The notes beneath the pieces are model-generated. The model saw nothing but the letters and a program-made list of their open reading frames with translations, made no database searches and was not told where the DNA came from. A stretch of DNA of 50,449 bases. Origin: Lentisphaeria bacterium. GTDB taxonomy: Bacteria; Verrucomicrobiota; Lentisphaeria; Victivallales; UBA1829. The translations under genes and the position numbers were made by a program. How positions within the stretch are numbered: position 1 is the first letter of the stretch; each line of letters begins with the position of its first letter. The DNA lies in NCBI GenBank assembly GCA_003526375.1, contig DPDG01000053.1, positions 1-50,449 of the forward strand. Reading direction: 5' to 3'. Shown here in pieces: positions 26,216 to 32,785 of the stretch.

Positions 26216-27205
26216 TTATTTCAAAATGTCGACCGTCACCGGTTTCCAGATGCCGCCGGCTTTTTCTGTGTCTTTCACCCTGACCGCCAGCAGATTTTCG
26301 CCGCCGAAGCGGATTTCTCTGGTGACGTCAAGCCAGAACGGAACTTTCCAGCCGTCCGGCCCGATGTCATGTTTTCCGATGTATTTCCCGTTCAGCCATA
26401 CCCATGCCGACTCGTCCACCGCTCCGAATGCCAGCTCGACGGCGTTGCAGCCGGGGTTGGGATGCATCGTGAATCGAATCCGGTACCAGGCAATGCCGTC
26501 ATAATCCCTGAACCCTTGTTCCTCCCAGAATTTATCGATTCGAATCTGAGGCCATTTCGAGTCGTCAAGCTGTTTGCTGAAATACGGAATTTCCTGAAGA
26601 TGCCCGGTTTCTGACGGATCGGTCATGAAGCGCCAGCCGCCGGACGGAAGCGGCAGAGCCTGAAGCTTCATGATTTCATGGTCGTGTGCCGGGTTTTCGC
26701 TGAGACGCACATTGACGCGCTCGAAGTTGAAGCCGATCTTCCGGGCTGCCGCCGCCCGCACTTTCTGCGACGGATGCCGTTTGATCAACTCCGCAAGGAA
26801 TGTTTTCTTTTCTTCTGTCCGGCGGAAAACGGACGGGGCGAAGCAGACAAGCATCATCCCGACTTCCTCCGAAGAATCGCGGGACATCCGTTCCAGAAGC
26901 TCCGCCGCTCCCTTTTTCCGTTGCTGGACCGCCTGATAGACCGTGTGGGCGCGAATTTCCGGATCAGGGTCGGTTTCTCCGGTCCGCACTGCCTCATCGA
27001 AGTCAAACCGGAGCAGATTGCGGAATGCCCGCCGCCGCAGAACCGGTTCCCCGGAATCATGCAAGACCTTGATGCATCTGTTTTTGTCATTGAACTGCTG
27101 CCCCGGCTTTCCCGTTTCCGACATAAATTCTGCGCTGTACAGACTGCTGAAAGTTCCCAGCGCCAGTATCACCGGTTTCAGCTTCGTGTATTTCAAGCTT
27201 TTCAT
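26216..27205 (-). CDS. secreted HEAT-repeat plus galactose-binding-like sandwich protein
   Basis: 329 residues. A signal peptide (about 1-24, ending SLYSA) is followed by a helical part resembling two or three HEAT-type repeats: RRRAFRNLLRFDFDEAVRTG, DPEIRAHTVYQAVQQRKKGA, SQKVRAAAARKIGF. The last ~150 residues are the N-terminal sandwich seen in GH2 enzymes: YFSKQLDDSKWPQIRIDKFWEEQG, YDGIAWYRIRF, ELAFGAVDESAWVWLNGKYIGKHD, VPFWLDVTREIRFGGENLLAVRVKD. No catalytic domain. It probably binds sugar outside the cytoplasm and may act with the GH2 protein, which lies 28 nt downstream. The combination is unusual and I know no name for it. Confidence 0.78.
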   Translation of the reverse strand: MKSLKYTKLKPVILALGTFSSLYSAEFMSETGKPGQQFNDKNRCIKVLHDSGEPVLRRRAFRNLLRFDFDEAVRTGETDPDPEIRAHTVYQAVQQRKKGAAELLERMSRDSSEEVGMMLVCFAPSVFRRTEEKKTFLAELIKRHPSQKVRAAAARKIGFNFERVNVRLSENPAHDHEIMKLQALPLPSGGWRFMTDPSETGHLQEIPYFSKQLDDSKWPQIRIDKFWEEQGFRDYDGIAWYRIRFTMHPNPGCNAVELAFGAVDESAWVWLNGKYIGKHDIGPDGWKVPFWLDVTREIRFGGENLLAVRVKDTEKAGGIWKPVTVDILK

Positions 27206-27220
27206 GCGTAGGCGTCCTTG

Positions 27221-27985
27221 TCACTGCGGATTGAATCCGTGAATGAACGGTCTGTACTTATAACTGTCCCATGAGGGCGGCACGGTATCATTCGCCCCGC
27301 GTCCGCGGAACGTGACATAACCCATGCCGCCGATGTGCCCGTCCAGAAACAGCATATTGCATTCCCCGCGTCCCGGAATGACCGTCTTTGAGGCGGTAGT
27401 CCGCGGCCGCGGATCGCCCGCGCCGTGCCGGAAAGCCAGATTTTCCGCAAGGGAAACGGAGAAATCGGAAAGATTCATGGAATCCATGACCAGAACCGTC
27501 ACTGTGGGCGACTTGATTTGCGGCAGTTTTCTCTGATATTGATTGATCCATCCGTGCGAGTTGTCCAGCCCTGTAAGAAAGGTGTTGATCAAATAGTGGG
27601 TGTAATAAAAACGGTTGTCGGTGTAATACCCGAATGGAGTGGTTTCCGAAGGACATACCAGCGTGCCGCGGGTGATGTCGTCGCCGTAGAATGTGATGCC
27701 GTACCCGCTCTGCCCCGCATTTCCATATCCGGAAAGCAAACCATACCAGAGATTCGCCTTCGACCAGTTTGTTTCTGTCGGCAGTGTATTTCTCGCCGGT
27801 ACGATCCAGTCGGCATAATCGCCGGAATATTGAGCGGCGGCAATTCCCATCTGTTTGAGATTATTTTTGCAGTTGATGCCTTTCGCCATCTCCCTTGCCC
27901 GGTTCAGGGCGGGCAGAAGCATACTGGCGAGAATGGCGATGATCGCAATTACGATCAGGAGCTCGATCAGAGTGAAAATTTTCAT
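27221..27985 (-). CDS. pseudopilin-like protein, first gene of LacI-controlled operon
   Basis: 254 residues from ATG 27985 (AGGA 5 nt upstream): MKIFTLIELLIVIAIIAILASMLLPALNRAREMAKGINCKNN. The C-terminal motif is altered: CNMLFLDG is there, but the residue ten before the Asp is Gly instead of His (an RHG lies about 28 residues earlier). The frame is open upstream to 28210, where ATG has GGAGG 5 nt before it and lies about 45 nt after the predicted transcription start. So a 75-residue leader (MSIAQVGCSL to CSMFLLRRIK) could be translated too. I give the shorter start as default. It is followed by three carbohydrate-related genes in the same direction, 15 to 31 nt apart. Confidence 0.85.
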   Translation of the reverse strand: MKIFTLIELLIVIAIIAILASMLLPALNRAREMAKGINCKNNLKQMGIAAAQYSGDYADWIVPARNTLPTETNWSKANLWYGLLSGYGNAGQSGYGITFYGDDITRGTLVCPSETTPFGYYTDNRFYYTHYLINTFLTGLDNSHGWINQYQRKLPQIKSPTVTVLVMDSMNLSDFSVSLAENLAFRHGAGDPRPRTTASKTVIPGRGECNMLFLDGHIGGMGYVTFRGRGANDTVPPSWDSYKYRPFIHGFNPQ

Positions 27986-28052
27986 TTTTATCCTGCGAAG
28001 TAAGAACATCGAACAGGGAACAGGAAAACATTTGAACAATGGAACATTGGAA
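27946..28052 (-). repeat. dispersed pseudopilin leader repeat, copy 3
   Basis: Reads TTCCATTGTTCAAATGTTTT, then CCTGTTCCCTGTTCGATGTT, then CTTACTTCGCAGGATAAAAA, then the pseudopilin start. The 24 bases at 28015-27992 are identical to 3867-3890 at 23 positions, and the upstream wording is similarly patterned. The frame encodes PCSMFLLRRIKMKIFTLIEL, matching PCSIFLLRRVKTRIFTLIEL of copy 2. Confidence 0.7.
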
Positions 28053-28232
28053 TAAAAAAGGAAGATGTGAGATCGCGTGCGGACTGACTGTGCCTCTGCC
28101 TTGCTGCCGGGACAATGCACATTCTTTGCTGTTTTCCTCATCAGAATCAGAAATTTTATCAATGCGAATCTTTTTCTATGCAAAGAACAACCGACCTGAG
28201 CAATTGACATTTCAACCTCCATTGGATAAATT

Positions 28233-28250
28233 AATATTAACGTTAATATT
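28233..28250. promoter_or_regulatory. perfect 18-bp palindromic operator, probably for the LacI regulator
   Basis: AATATTAACGTTAATATT is a perfect palindrome with a central CG, as expected for LacI-family operators. It begins 13 nt after the minus-strand -10, so it covers the start of transcription of the pseudopilin/GH2 operon. A related half-site, ATATTAACG, lies 101 bp away in the spacer of the LacI promoter. Confidence 0.75.
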
Positions 28251-28263
28251 TTTCTTTGTATTA

Positions 28264-28292
28264 ATTATATATGATGATTTTGATTTTGTCAA
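28264..28292 (-). promoter_or_regulatory. consensus promoter of the pseudopilin/GH2 operon
   Basis: Minus strand: TTGACA (28292-28287), 17-nt spacer, TATAAT (28269-28264); both hexamers are perfect. The 18-bp palindrome lies immediately downstream. Confidence 0.75.
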
Positions 28293-28331
28293 TAGTACAA
28301 AAATATTTTTTTGATTTTTCAGAATTCTCTA

Positions 28332-28359
28332 TTGATATTAACGATCATGTAATTATATT
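28332..28359 (+). promoter_or_regulatory. promoter of the LacI regulator with operator half-site
   Basis: TTGATA (28332-28337), 16-nt spacer, TATATT (28354-28359). The spacer contains ATTAACGATCATG, a degenerate copy of the 28233-28250 operator, which suggests autoregulation. The region 27986-28397 otherwise holds the leader repeat and the divergent promoter. Confidence 0.55.
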
Positions 28360-28397
28360 TACAGCAGTATTGCCGAACAGGGAACGGAGGATGGCGT

Positions 28398-29405
28398 ATG
28401 GCGGTCACATTAAAGGATGTTGCGGCACTGGTCGGAGTGTCGGTGAATACCGTGTCTCTGGCTTTGAAGGACAAGCCGGAGATCAAACTCAAAACAAGGG
28501 AACGGGTCAAGGCGGCTGCCGAGGCTCTGGGATACCGTCCCAACCTGAACGCCCGCAGTCTGGTGCTGCGGCAGACCAACACGATCGGCGTTGCCGTCAC
28601 GGAAATCGACAACCCTGTCCGGATGGAATTCTGCGAACGGCTCCGCAGCCTGGCTGCCCGGAGCGGTTACCGTCTGCTGGTCACTTCGCTTGAACATACC
28701 GGGTGGCAGACACGGAATATCAGTACGCTGGAAGATCTCCTGGCGCGCCGGGTGGATGGTTTGATTATCGGTTACATCTGGGGCATTCCGGGAGAGCAGC
28801 CGCTGGGAAAGATTCTTCAGGAGTGCCGCCGGAATGAAATTCCTGCGGTGCTTTTCGGAACGCCTAAAACCGAACTGGCGGACTGTGTGGAGATTGATTT
28901 CTTCGACAGCGCCTACCGCCTGACCGAATATCTGATCAGCAGAGGTTACAGGGAGATTGCATTCTTCGGCGCCGATATTCTCTCCACCCGGATTCAAGGC
29001 TATCTTCAGGCGATGAACGACCACGGGCTGAAAGATGGGATTCAGATTCGCGAGGAACCAAGCAACCGTCTGCAGAATGCCGCCATGTTCATGAATCAAT
29101 ATCTGCAGGAGTGCGGCAGGCCGCCCCGGGCAATTATCGCTCCCAACGACCTCGGCGCCATCGGCATTATTTCCGCTTTGAAAAAACAGGGATGGCGGGT
29201 TCCGGAAGACTGTGCGGTCGTCGGCATCGACAACATTGCGATCGGTGAATATTTTGATCCGCCACTGACTTCCATCGGTTTCGACAACGGTTACTTTGCA
29301 CAGCTTGTCTGGGATTTACTGGAAAAGCGTTTGAAAAAAGTGGAAAACGGCCCGGCAAGAAATCTGAAACTTCATCAGGAACTGGTCATCCGGGGGTCAT
29401 GCTGA
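28398..29405 (+). CDS. LacI-family transcriptional regulator
   Basis: 335 residues of standard LacI architecture. An N-terminal helix-turn-helix (VTLKDVAALVGVSVNTVSLALKDK) and hinge (RVKAAAEALGYRPNLNARSL) are followed by a periplasmic-binding-type effector domain (TIGVAVTEIDNPVRMEFCERL, VDGLIIGYIWGIPG, AIIAPNDLGAIGIISALKKQGWRVPEDCAVVGIDN, FDPPLTSIGFD). It dimerises and binds a palindrome with a central CG; such a palindrome (28233-28250) lies upstream, between it and the minus-strand operon. CGGAGG precedes the ATG by 7 nt. Likely represses that operon in the absence of a sugar, probably a galactoside given the GH2 gene. Effector is inference. Confidence 0.95.
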   Translation: MAVTLKDVAALVGVSVNTVSLALKDKPEIKLKTRERVKAAAEALGYRPNLNARSLVLRQTNTIGVAVTEIDNPVRMEFCERLRSLAARSGYRLLVTSLEHTGWQTRNISTLEDLLARRVDGLIIGYIWGIPGEQPLGKILQECRRNEIPAVLFGTPKTELADCVEIDFFDSAYRLTEYLISRGYREIAFFGADILSTRIQGYLQAMNDHGLKDGIQIREEPSNRLQNAAMFMNQYLQECGRPPRAIIAPNDLGAIGIISALKKQGWRVPEDCAVVGIDNIAIGEYFDPPLTSIGFDNGYFAQLVWDLLEKRLKKVENGPARNLKLHQELVIRGSC

Positions 29406-29497
29406 AACTCTGATCCTATTGGAGTTCATGTCCTGACACTCGGGTTGGCTTTGAGACGGAGGAATGCGTGTGCATTCTTCTCAAGTCAAGGGCTTTG

Positions 29498-29530
29498 CTC
29501 TCGAACTGTTCCAATGGAAAAGTCCGAGAG
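29498..29530. other. stem-loop between convergent genes
   Basis: CTCTCG (29498-29503) pairs with CGAGAG (29525-29530), extended inward by ACT/AGT. It lies between the convergent stops at 29405 and 29554 and might end transcription, but lacks a T-run. A smaller hairpin (AATGC/GCATT) lies near 29463. Confidence 0.35.
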
Positions 29531-29553
29531 CTCCGGGCGCTTCCCTTACCGGC

Positions 29554-30408
29554 TTAGTTGCCGTTTCTGCCGAGAACCGGCGATTTCACCTCGATGCGTT
29601 TTCCGCTTTTTCGGTTTTCTTCCGCCTCCGCAATTGCCTGTTTCAGCATCTCCGCCATCGGAGTGATTGACTTTTCCAGATTTTCGACGCCGCGTTCCGC
29701 CGTGGCATATTCCGGGTATCCCATGACGCCGACTTTGATTTCCGGGCGTTGACGGGTTGTCGCGATCTCCTGCGGCTTTCCGCTGAGCGTTGTGCAGATC
29801 TGGTAGGCGTCCTGATCATGGCGCATTCTTTCCGCAAGTTCTTTCTCGTCAAGTTCGAGCTGGTCGAGCTGAACCAGATTCCGGCGGTATGCCAGCATCA
29901 GCGAGGTTTCCGCGTCGCCGGCGTGGAAGTCGCTTCCGGTCATGCCCGGTTCCTTCGGGCGCTGCCAGAATTCACCTCGGCGGAGAATCATGATCATGAC
30001 CTTTTCCAGTGCCGGATTCAGCCATTTCAGGATGCGGAGCGATTCTCTGAGCTGGTCAAGGCTCTCGGTGCCGCCGTGTCCGGGGAAAATCAGGATGTTC
30101 AGGAATCCCTGGTTCGCCAGCGATTCCACGATGTCGCAGACCATGGCGCAGAACGTGGTCGGGCGCACATTGATCGTGCCCGGGAGCTGTCCGCCGGAGA
30201 AACAGTAGTTGAGCGGCGGTGCGACGATACAGCCGAGCTTTTCCGCCAGTGCATACGAAGGAACCTCCGCATTGTGGATATCCATGCTCAGCGGCAGGTG
30301 GTAGCCGTGCTGTTCGACGACTCCGTACGGCAGGATGATGGTCTGGTTGGTTTTGAGATACTCGCGTATCTCCTTGACGGTCATTTCGCCCATTGCGTGC
30401 GTTCTCAT
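29554..30408 (-). CDS. creatininase-family amidohydrolase
   Basis: 284 residues matching the creatininase family. The metal site is visible: PYGVVEQHGYHLPLSMDIHNA (E32, H34, D43), then FPGHGGTESLDQ and a later Asp/Glu pair in HAGDAETSLML. Members include creatinine amidohydrolase, mycofactocin MftE and a FAPy deformylase; catabolic versions are common near sugar genes. The substrate cannot be assigned. It lies 18 nt after the GntR regulator and shares its promoter, so the regulator probably controls both. Start ATG 30408 has AAGGAG upstream (CAAAAGGAGC). Confidence 0.9.
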   Translation of the reverse strand: MRTHAMGEMTVKEIREYLKTNQTIILPYGVVEQHGYHLPLSMDIHNAEVPSYALAEKLGCIVAPPLNYCFSGGQLPGTINVRPTTFCAMVCDIVESLANQGFLNILIFPGHGGTESLDQLRESLRILKWLNPALEKVMIMILRRGEFWQRPKEPGMTGSDFHAGDAETSLMLAYRRNLVQLDQLELDEKELAERMRHDQDAYQICTTLSGKPQEIATTRQRPEIKVGVMGYPEYATAERGVENLEKSITPMAEMLKQAIAEAEENRKSGKRIEVKSPVLGRNGN

Positions 30409-30426
30409 TTCGAAGTGCTCCTTTTG

Positions 30427-31488
30427 TTATTGAAATGAATCTATGAATGGTTTGATTGCATAATCAACCGGTTTTCCTGTAAAATTCTTCAATCTGCGGA
30501 CCGCCTCCGCTCCGAGTTCGCGGAAGTTGAAATTGATGCCGGGCACCCGTTGCGGCAGGCGCGTGCTGTAAGGAGTTTCGCAGTAGGTCAGGAGCCTGAC
30601 TTTTTCCGGCAGTCCGAGATTTTCGTTCAGTGTGCGCGAATAGTCGAACCGGTGCAGATACGGAACCTGCAAAAACAGCCCGTCGAACCGGTGACGGCGG
30701 TAGAGGGCGTTCAGTTCTTCTCTGTATTTCCGGTCGTGTTCTTTTCTTGTGAAAAAGACGATCTCAGGGCAGGGGGCGTTCAGAGACAGATCGAAACTGC
30801 CCTGATCTTCTCCGGTGTAATTCCGGGTGATGATGCAGGTTTTTCCGCATTCATATTCCGTGCACAGAAAATGATCCGCCTCCCGCATGACGGCGGAAAT
30901 GTCGTCATGCAGATGAATCCAGCGATCCGTGAATTCGCGGCATCCGCAGCACCGGTTTTCATTGCCGAGCGTGACCAGTGCGACACTTGTCCCGCGCTCT
31001 TTCAGAAACTGAAACAACGGCTGATACCAGAGTGTGAATACAATCACCTTGCCGGATTCATTCAGATGGGAGAGCGAATGCCAGTCGATGTCATCATTTC
31101 TGTTTGTGGGAGATACGGCGATCGTCTCGATGCGGAGCTTCTGCTTGTTCCCTTCAATCATGGCGCCGCAGAGCATTTCCCGCGTGATCAGCGAAGTCCG
31201 GTATCCGATTCTGTCCGCGATGATGTCTGCGCACGGGAGCAGGAAAGTGATGACGTTCCCCTGTTCCTTTTCCTGTGCGCGGATGAATGTTCCTTTGCCG
31301 GGAATGCGTTCGATCAGTTGTTCTTCTTCAAGAATCCGGAGGGCGTCCCGGAGAGTGTCGCGGGCGACATTGAGACGGTGCGCAAGTTCCTGCTCCGTCG
31401 GCATACGGCTTCCCGGAGCGGCGACTCCGCTTAGAATCCTCGCTTTGAATTCATTTACGATTTTATCTCTTTTCGCTGGCGGACGCAT
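30427..31488 (-). CDS. GntR-HTH regulator with sugar-binding-type effector domain
   Basis: 353 residues. GntR winged helix at the N-terminus (IVNEFKARILSGVAAPGSRMPTEQELAH split across residues 10-37, then VARDTLRDALRILEEEQLIERIPGKGTFI). The rest (about 80-350) is a divergent periplasmic-binding-protein-like domain (VITFLLPCADIIADRIGYRT, GKVIVFTLWYQPLF, FDGLFLQVPYLHRFDY, VRLLTYCETPYST). It has several extra Cys (ENRCCGCREF, LCTEYECGKTC), unusual for the fold. AAGGAG lies 7 nt before the ATG. Its promoter contains a TATACTT palindrome plus a third half-site, so it probably represses itself and the creatininase-family gene. Confidence 0.88.
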   Translation of the reverse strand: MRPPAKRDKIVNEFKARILSGVAAPGSRMPTEQELAHRLNVARDTLRDALRILEEEQLIERIPGKGTFIRAQEKEQGNVITFLLPCADIIADRIGYRTSLITREMLCGAMIEGNKQKLRIETIAVSPTNRNDDIDWHSLSHLNESGKVIVFTLWYQPLFQFLKERGTSVALVTLGNENRCCGCREFTDRWIHLHDDISAVMREADHFLCTEYECGKTCIITRNYTGEDQGSFDLSLNAPCPEIVFFTRKEHDRKYREELNALYRRHRFDGLFLQVPYLHRFDYSRTLNENLGLPEKVRLLTYCETPYSTRLPQRVPGINFNFRELGAEAVRRLKNFTGKPVDYAIKPFIDSFQ

Positions 31489-31501
31489 GATCGTCTCCTT
31501 G

Positions 31502-31542
31502 TATACTTATCAAGTATAAACTCCGGTATACTTAAATATCAA
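31502..31542 (-). promoter_or_regulatory. autoregulated promoter of the GntR/creatininase operon
   Basis: Minus strand: TTGATA (31542-31537), 18-nt spacer, TATACT (31518-31513). The -10 is the first arm of the inverted repeat TATACTT-GAT-AAGTATA (31518-31502). Another TATACTT-type half-site (31527-31533) lies in the spacer. This layout fits repression by the GntR protein. Confidence 0.65.
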
Positions 31543-31639
31543 GGGGAGATTTGAATTTTTTTTGAAAAATCTCATGCGCAGCGATCCGGCAAACCGGGTT
31601 ATATAGTAGGTATAGTATCGCAAATAGTTTTCGCAAGGC

Positions 31640-31757
31640 GTTGGAAACGGTTTTAACAAATTGTCCGGAGTGTGCGAAAAGTGATTGCAAATCGTGGCGG
31701 GGAAGAATTGAAAACAGTTTTAGCAAACTGGTAGCCGGAATATGAAAAGCAAATGAG
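31640..31757 (+). repeat. two degenerate ~47-bp direct repeats (A and B)
   Basis: Copy A starts GTTGGAAACGGTTTTAACAA (31640) and copy B GAATTGAAAACAGTTTTAGC (31706). Both continue with a CCGGA block and a GAAAAG block. They are about 68 bp apart. Related copies lie in inverse orientation at 32306-32393. No protein is evident in 31543-31767; a 79-codon minus-strand frame there has no support. Confidence 0.5.
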
Positions 31758-31767
31758 ACATCCCTGA

Positions 31768-32016
31768 TCATATGAGAAATAAAGTGGTGCCGGTGATCGA
31801 ATAGACGATCAGGAACAGCCAGGCATAATAGATATCCCGCGCATCATATGTCCACTCCAGCCAGACGCAGACGGCAAGTCCGGAAAGTACGGTCAGAAGA
31901 AAGAGAATCAGAAACAAAGGACGCAGGTTCGTTTTCACAGGACGGGAAACCGCAGGCTGTTTGCGCGGTTTGCCGCCCATCGACTCATCAAAGATTGTTC
32001 TCAGATTATTTTTCAT
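31768..32016 (-). CDS. small predicted membrane protein
   Basis: 82 residues from ATG 32016 (89 from ATG 32037). A basic N-terminal 35 residues (NNLRTIFDESMGGKPRKQ) precedes two hydrophobic helices (LFLILFLLTVLSGLAVCVWL, then YAWLFLIVYSITGTTLFLI). No family recognised and neither start has a good ribosome binding site. The helices and the basic, inside-type N-terminus make a real gene plausible. It stands alone in a non-coding stretch between inverted repeat pairs. Confidence 0.5.
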   Translation of the reverse strand: MKNNLRTIFDESMGGKPRKQPAVSRPVKTNLRPLFLILFLLTVLSGLAVCVWLEWTYDARDIYYAWLFLIVYSITGTTLFLI

Positions 32017-32117
32017 AATTGTGCGTCTATGATCCATGACATATTTATTAGCATATATAATAAAGTAATCCGATCTATGCTATTTTACAAGTTATAAAAA
32101 AATGTTTCTACAGAGGA

Positions 32118-32143
32118 TAAAAAAGCCCGGAGCAATCCGGGCC
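32118..32143 (-). terminator. intrinsic terminator on the minus strand
   Basis: GCCCGGA (32125-32131) pairs with TCCGGGC (32136-32142) around a GCAA loop. On the minus strand it is followed by TTTTTTAT. It may end the transcript coming from the Gfo/Idh gene at 32786, or an unseen small transcript. The interval 32144-32300 has no other recognised content. Confidence 0.75.
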
Positions 32144-32305
32144 ATTCCATAAAATCCGGCAAACTCCCATTCAGCCCTTGTAAAAAACGAATTGCCGCTT
32201 ACAATATAAAACAAGGGGGGCATTTCTCTATAACAATGAAATTCCCGATCCGTATCATCAATACTGATATTGGCTTTGTTCCTTCCTGTCCCTGCATAAT
32301 CTGTG

Positions 32306-32393
32306 AAAACCGTTTCCAACTCTTCTTCCCATCATTTCCAATCAGTTTTCACAATCTCCGACTGTTTGCTGAAACTGTTTCCTGCTATATAAC
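32306..32393 (-). repeat. two degenerate repeats (C and D), inverse to A and B
   Basis: On the minus strand, copy D contains GTTGGAAACGGTTTT (32320-32306), identical over 15 bases to the start of copy A. Copy C (32393-32346) follows copy A through GGAAACAGTTTCAGCAAA, a CGGAG block and GAAAACTGATTGG. C and D are about 72 bp apart, like A and B. Confidence 0.5.
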
Positions 32394-32773
32394 TGCCCGG
32401 GCTGCTGACTGAGATTTATCTCCGGGAACACGGCCAGCCTTTTGTCAACAGTAAAATGGATATCCTGATCGAGAAAATCCGTTTTTCCCCGCTTTCCGAT
32501 TATGACTTCAAGACGATTGCCGCGAAGGAGTTCCACATGTCATACAGCGGGTTCCGCAAATTTTTCAAACGGATCAACCGGATTGCTCCGCATGAATTTG
32601 TCATGATCCACCGGATTTACTATTCCATGGAGCTTCTCCGGAACAACGATCTCCAGATTCAGGAGGTTGCCGCAAAATGCGGATTCAATGATTTCAGCAC
32701 ATTTTCCCGTCTGTTCCGGAAGAAGACCGGGCTTTCGCCGTCGCAGTACCGCAGGAACAGACCGCTGCCCTGA
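32393..32773 (+). pseudogene. AraC-family regulator remnant, DNA-binding domain only
   Basis: An open frame after a stop at 32390-32392 reads LTEIYLREHGQPFVNSKMDI and then a complete AraC/XylS double helix-turn-helix (AAKEFHMSYSGFRKFFKR, LQIQEVAAKCGFNDFSTFSRLFRKKTGLSPSQYRR). The first ATG is 32456, giving 105 residues. The usual N-terminal cupin-type sensing domain (about 150 residues) is missing and no part of it is found upstream. No ribosome binding site is evident. I take it as the 3' end of a broken regulator gene, though a free DNA-binding domain could still be made. Confidence 0.7.
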
Positions 32774-32785
32774 TGCGTCGCCTTT

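Noticed and set aside
29498..29530. Bidirectional terminator between convergent genes
   Set aside because: The stem is good but lacks a T-run on either strand, so it is listed only as a stem-loop.
31532..31771. 79-codon minus-strand frame
   Set aside because: Covers the degenerate repeats and has no coding character or start signal.
31640..32393. Possible CRISPR-like array
   Set aside because: Only two repeats per side, degenerate and in opposite orientations, with no regular spacers and no cas genes.
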